Of a stretch of 6,948 bases of DNA, positions 5,543 to 6,948 are shown one piece after another. Under the pieces are notes generated by a model that saw only the letters and a program-made list of their open reading frames with translations, made no database searches and was not told the DNA's origin. Made by a program: the position numbers and the translations under genes. The stretch is taken from positions 1 to 6,948 of the forward strand of contig WAQC01000136.1 of assembly GCA_015520425.1 (NCBI GenBank), given 5' to 3'. Within the stretch, counting starts at the first letter, position 1. Each line of letters begins with the position of its first letter. The stretch comes from Candidatus Pelearchaeum sp. GTDB lineage: Archaea; Thermoproteota; Nitrososphaeria_A; Caldarchaeales; Caldarchaeaceae.

Positions 5543-6025
5543 TTACGCAACCACTGGCAGGAATATTCTTATCCTCTCTCCTTCTCTTATGTTGTTTTTC
5601 TCCACAAAACCCGCCGCTACTTCCAAGACATACAACGCCTCCGCATCAGGCGTGTAGCTGGGGCATTCCCCATCCTCTCCGCAGGGTGGAGCCTTCTCAA
5701 CAACATACACCACATACCCGTCTTCGTCAATCCAGATTATGTCAAGGGGGAAGCGCATATTATACATCCAGAAGGAATAGACTCCCTCTTGCGGGAAGAT
5801 GAAGAGCATACCCCAGCCAGGTTTAAGCGACTCCCTACCAGACAACCCTCTAATCCGCTCTTCAGGAGTATCAGCAATCTCAACACGGATTAAAACATCA
5901 CCAACCACAACAAACCCATACTCACCATCCCCAAAACCCGCACTAACCTCCCCACCAAGAAAAACATAACCCACAAACAACCCCAACACCAAACCAGCAA
6001 CAAACGCAAGAAAAACAACCCTCAA
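5543..6025 (-). CDS. DUF192 (UPF0127) family protein, membrane-anchored or secreted
   Basis: A 160-residue protein. Residues 3-23 (VVFLAFVAGLVLGLFVGYVFL) are a single hydrophobic segment, a signal peptide or N-terminal anchor, placing the rest outside the membrane. From about residue 37 it is a DUF192 domain: RIRGLSGRESL (58-67), GMLFIFP (72-78), FWMYNMRFPLDIIWID (85-100) and a final ALYVLEVAAGFVEKNNIREG (130-149). The conserved core is complete. C115 and C121 flank a short acidic loop before PSYTPDAEA and could form an exported disulfide. The biochemical role of the family is not established. The start is TTG at 6025. An in-frame TGA (6034-6032) rules out anything earlier, and GGTGAGG (6036-6030) sits four bases upstream. 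The 5' third of the gene is almost free of C on its coding strand. It follows tRNA-Arg and precedes trm5 by six bases. Confidence 0.9.
   Translation of the reverse strand: MRVVFLAFVAGLVLGLFVGYVFLGGEVSAGFGDGEYGFVVVGDVLIRVEIADTPEERIRGLSGRESLKPGWGMLFIFPQEGVYSFWMYNMRFPLDIIWIDEDGYVVYVVEKAPPCGEDGECPSYTPDAEALYVLEVAAGFVEKNNIREGERIRIFLPVVA
5561..5570 (-). promoter_or_regulatory. Possible internal TATA for trm5
   Basis: Minus-strand AAGAATATTC, inside the 3' end of the DUF192 gene, is centred about 29 nt before the GTG at 5536. It could start a nearly leaderless trm5 mRNA, which would explain why no Shine-Dalgarno is seen before the GTG. The match is weak, and simple read-through from the DUF192 gene is equally possible. 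Confidence 0.25.
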
Positions 6026-6029
6026 ACAC

Positions 6030-6036
6030 CCTCACC
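6030..6036 (-). promoter_or_regulatory. Ribosome binding site deciding the TTG start of the DUF192 gene
   Basis: GGTGAGG on the minus strand lies four bases before TTG 6025. It contains an in-frame TGA (6034-6032), so translation cannot begin further upstream in this frame. The GTGs at 6035 and 6029 are in other frames. Confidence 0.75.
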
Positions 6037-6068
6037 ATAACAGACAAAACACAACATAACAACTACCC

Positions 6069-6080
6069 AAAAATAATTTT
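6069..6080 (-). terminator. T-rich tRNA 3' terminator, also a possible TATA for the DUF192 gene
   Basis: Five bases past the tRNA discriminator, the minus strand reads AAAATTATTTTT. The T-rich end is the kind of signal at which archaeal RNA polymerase stops after a tRNA. The AAAATTAT part lies about 50 nt before the TTG at 6025. It could equally act as a TATA box, giving a leader of about 25 nt that includes the GGTGAGG site. Confidence 0.45.
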
Positions 6081-6084
6081 CCCG

Positions 6085-6159
6085 CGGGCCCGGGGAGACT
6101 TGAACTCCCGACCCCCGGCTTAGAAGGCCGGTGCGCTATCCATCCTGCGCCACGGGCCC
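6085..6159 (-). tRNA. trnR(ucu): tRNA-Arg (anticodon UCU)
   Basis: A 75-nt cloverleaf on the minus strand. The acceptor GGGCCCG (6159-6153) pairs fully with CGGGCCC (6092-6086), and the discriminator is G6085. The D stem is GCGC/GCGC. The anticodon stem CCGGC/GCCGG encloses loop CTTCTAA, giving anticodon UCU, which reads AGA and, with modification, AGG. The T arm is GGGAG, TTCAAGT, CTCCC. The acceptor, D and anticodon stems are all G-C, as in hyperthermophiles. CCA is not encoded (the next bases are CGGG), so it must be added by nucleotidyltransferase. No intron is present. Position 37 is A, expected to carry a t6A-type modification rather than m1G. AGA and AGG are heavily used in the neighbouring genes, so this is a major tRNA. 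Confidence 0.97.
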
Positions 6160-6179
6160 AAGTCCGTTGCGCTACACTG

Positions 6180-6185
6180 TTTAAA
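6180..6185 (-). promoter_or_regulatory. TATA box of tRNA-Arg, at leaderless spacing
   Basis: Minus-strand TTTAAA (within GATTTAAAC) is centred about 24 nt upstream of the mature tRNA 5' end at 6159. At archaeal TATA to start spacing the transcript would begin at or within a few bases of the mature end. A second TTTAAA-like element lies further upstream at 6212-6218. Confidence 0.65.
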
Positions 6186-6243
6186 TCCAGGCTTCGTATG
6201 TTAAGAGCGTATTTTAAATGTTAATCAGGATGGCTGTGATATT

Positions 6244-6257
6244 CTAGCTTCAGCTAG
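6244..6257. repeat. 14-bp perfect inverted repeat at the stop codon of the DUF434 gene
   Basis: CTAGCT-TC-AGCTAG overlaps the TAG stop (6256-6254) of the minus-strand gene. In RNA it could form a six-pair stem with a tight loop (five pairs with four loop bases more likely). There is no following T tract, so it may be a weak 3' structure or chance. Confidence 0.4.
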
Positions 6258-6913
6258 TCCTCTTCATGATTTAGGAGCTTGATTATTGTGTGGCTTCTTT
6301 TTCTGCATATATGTCCCGCCAGGTCAAATATCTTTTGTTTTTGTTCTATGAGTATGGAGTCGCTGGTTGCTGTTATGTTTGTATCTGCTAGTATTGTTTT
6401 ATCAGCGTGTTTTGTTAGGATTACATCAGCGCCTTGTTCTCTGAGTTTCTTGGCCAGTATGCCGCTCTTACTTATCTGCGCGTCTAGGTAAATCCGTATT
6501 TTCCTAGGCTTCAGTTGTAGGGTTTCCTTGATTATTTCAAGGGCGGTTTTTAGAGTTTCGTCTGTGAGCTTGAATGATGCGTGGACCTCTGAAATGTCTC
6601 TGATTATTCCGTCTGTTGATTCAAAGAGTGGCAATCCTCTTTCTCCAGCCATGACTGTGTTGAGAACATTATAGCCATCTATGCTTATTGGTTTTCCCTC
6701 AATATCATGATGCTGGAGTAGTTTCGCCTTTGTTTCAGCCGAGTATTTGGTTGGGTGGATTACGCGGCTGAGCGCGTTCCTCTCCCATCGTTGTAGCTTG
6801 TAGTGGTCTGAGACGAATCTTATTGCGTATTCCTTCCGATAGCCCCTGTCCATGAGGTATAGGAGGTCTTGAGCGGCCTCACGTAGAGCTTTAAGCCGCT
6901 CCTCACTCAACAT
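6254..6913 (-). CDS. DUF434/DUF5616-type conserved archaeal protein, possible PIN/NYN-like nuclease
   Basis: A 219-residue protein. The N-terminal part (about 8-55) resembles DUF434 (COG2454): LREAAQDLLYLMDRGYRKEYAI, then an RWERNALSR segment. The C-terminal part begins with strand and turn ISIDGYNVL (77-84) and continues to IYLDAQ (141-146), then a conserved-looking ATSDSIL (182-188). Acids D79, D102, D144 and D185, sitting at strand ends in the order seen in PIN/NYN ribonucleases, suggest a metal-dependent nuclease core. This is inference, and no activity is established for the family. There are no membrane segments. The ATG at 6913 suits the family, but the frame stays open to the window edge (RYHSGLEY precedes it) with no clear Shine-Dalgarno, so an earlier start is possible. 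It lies upstream of tRNA-Arg on the same strand. By eye its base composition is more A/T-rich than its neighbours. Confidence 0.75.
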   Translation of the reverse strand: MLSEERLKALREAAQDLLYLMDRGYRKEYAIRFVSDHYKLQRWERNALSRVIHPTKYSAETKAKLLQHHDIEGKPISIDGYNVLNTVMAGERGLPLFESTDGIIRDISEVHASFKLTDETLKTALEIIKETLQLKPRKIRIYLDAQISKSGILAKKLREQGADVILTKHADKTILADTNITATSDSILIEQKQKIFDLAGHICRKRSHTIIKLLNHEED

Positions 6914-6948
6914 ATATTCCAGGCCTGAATGGTAGCGCGTTACGAGCC

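Noticed and set aside
5229..5893. Two overlapping 142-residue plus-strand frames opposite trm5 and the DUF192 gene
   Set aside because: The minus strand carries full family motifs for both genes. The plus frames are low-complexity and lack promoters.
6085..6159. Functional pairing of trm5 with the nearby tRNA-Arg as its substrate
   Set aside because: The tRNA has A at position 37, so it cannot be an m1G37 substrate. Closeness is probably incidental.
6085..6159. tRNA gene as an integration site for a mobile element
   Set aside because: No integrase gene and no repeated tRNA 3' end is present in the window, and the flanking genes are ordinary conserved ones.

Overview
The window comes from a hyperthermophilic archaeon, most likely a crenarchaeon (Thermoproteota, perhaps Desulfurococcales). 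That placement is inferred from four things: informational proteins of archaeal/eukaryotic type (aEF-1 beta, CDC48, FEN-1, Trm5); TATA boxes about 24-35 nt before starts, several implying leaderless mRNAs; heavy AUA and AGG codon use; and a tRNA whose acceptor, D and anticodon stems are entirely G-C. The window is densely coding, with no gene-free stretch over 100 bases.

Left half, plus strand: the 3' end of a geranylgeranyl-reductase-family flavoprotein (1-333), a 59-residue four-CxxC zinc-ribbon protein (376-555), translation elongation factor aEF-1 beta (577-846), a two-ring CDC48/p97/VAT AAA+ ATPase (939-3119) and a small winged-helix-like protein (3207-3395). The zinc-ribbon and EF-1 beta genes look like one transcript. 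CDC48 and the small protein each have promoter-like sequence of their own.

Right half, minus strand, read right to left: a DUF434/DUF5616-type protein with a possible PIN/NYN-like nuclease core (6254-6913), tRNA-Arg(UCU) (6085-6159), a membrane-anchored or secreted DUF192 protein (5543-6025), Trm5 tRNA (guanine37-N1)-methyltransferase (4472-5536) and flap endonuclease FEN-1 (3390-4427). FEN-1 converges on the small plus-strand gene and the two share a TCATGA stop palindrome.

Together the genes cover translation (EF-1 beta, zinc ribbon, tRNA, tRNA modification), protein unfolding (CDC48), replication and repair (FEN-1) and membrane lipid saturation. This is a core housekeeping region. I found no CRISPR array, insertion sequence, defence cassette or other plainly new system. 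The points most worth checking are a 41-bp identical tract shared by the two Walker A regions of cdc48 (likely gene conversion), a TATA box that would start the tRNA at its mature 5' end, a degenerate PCNA-binding tail on FEN-1, and an uncertain start plus TATA-centred inverted repeat at the small winged-helix gene.
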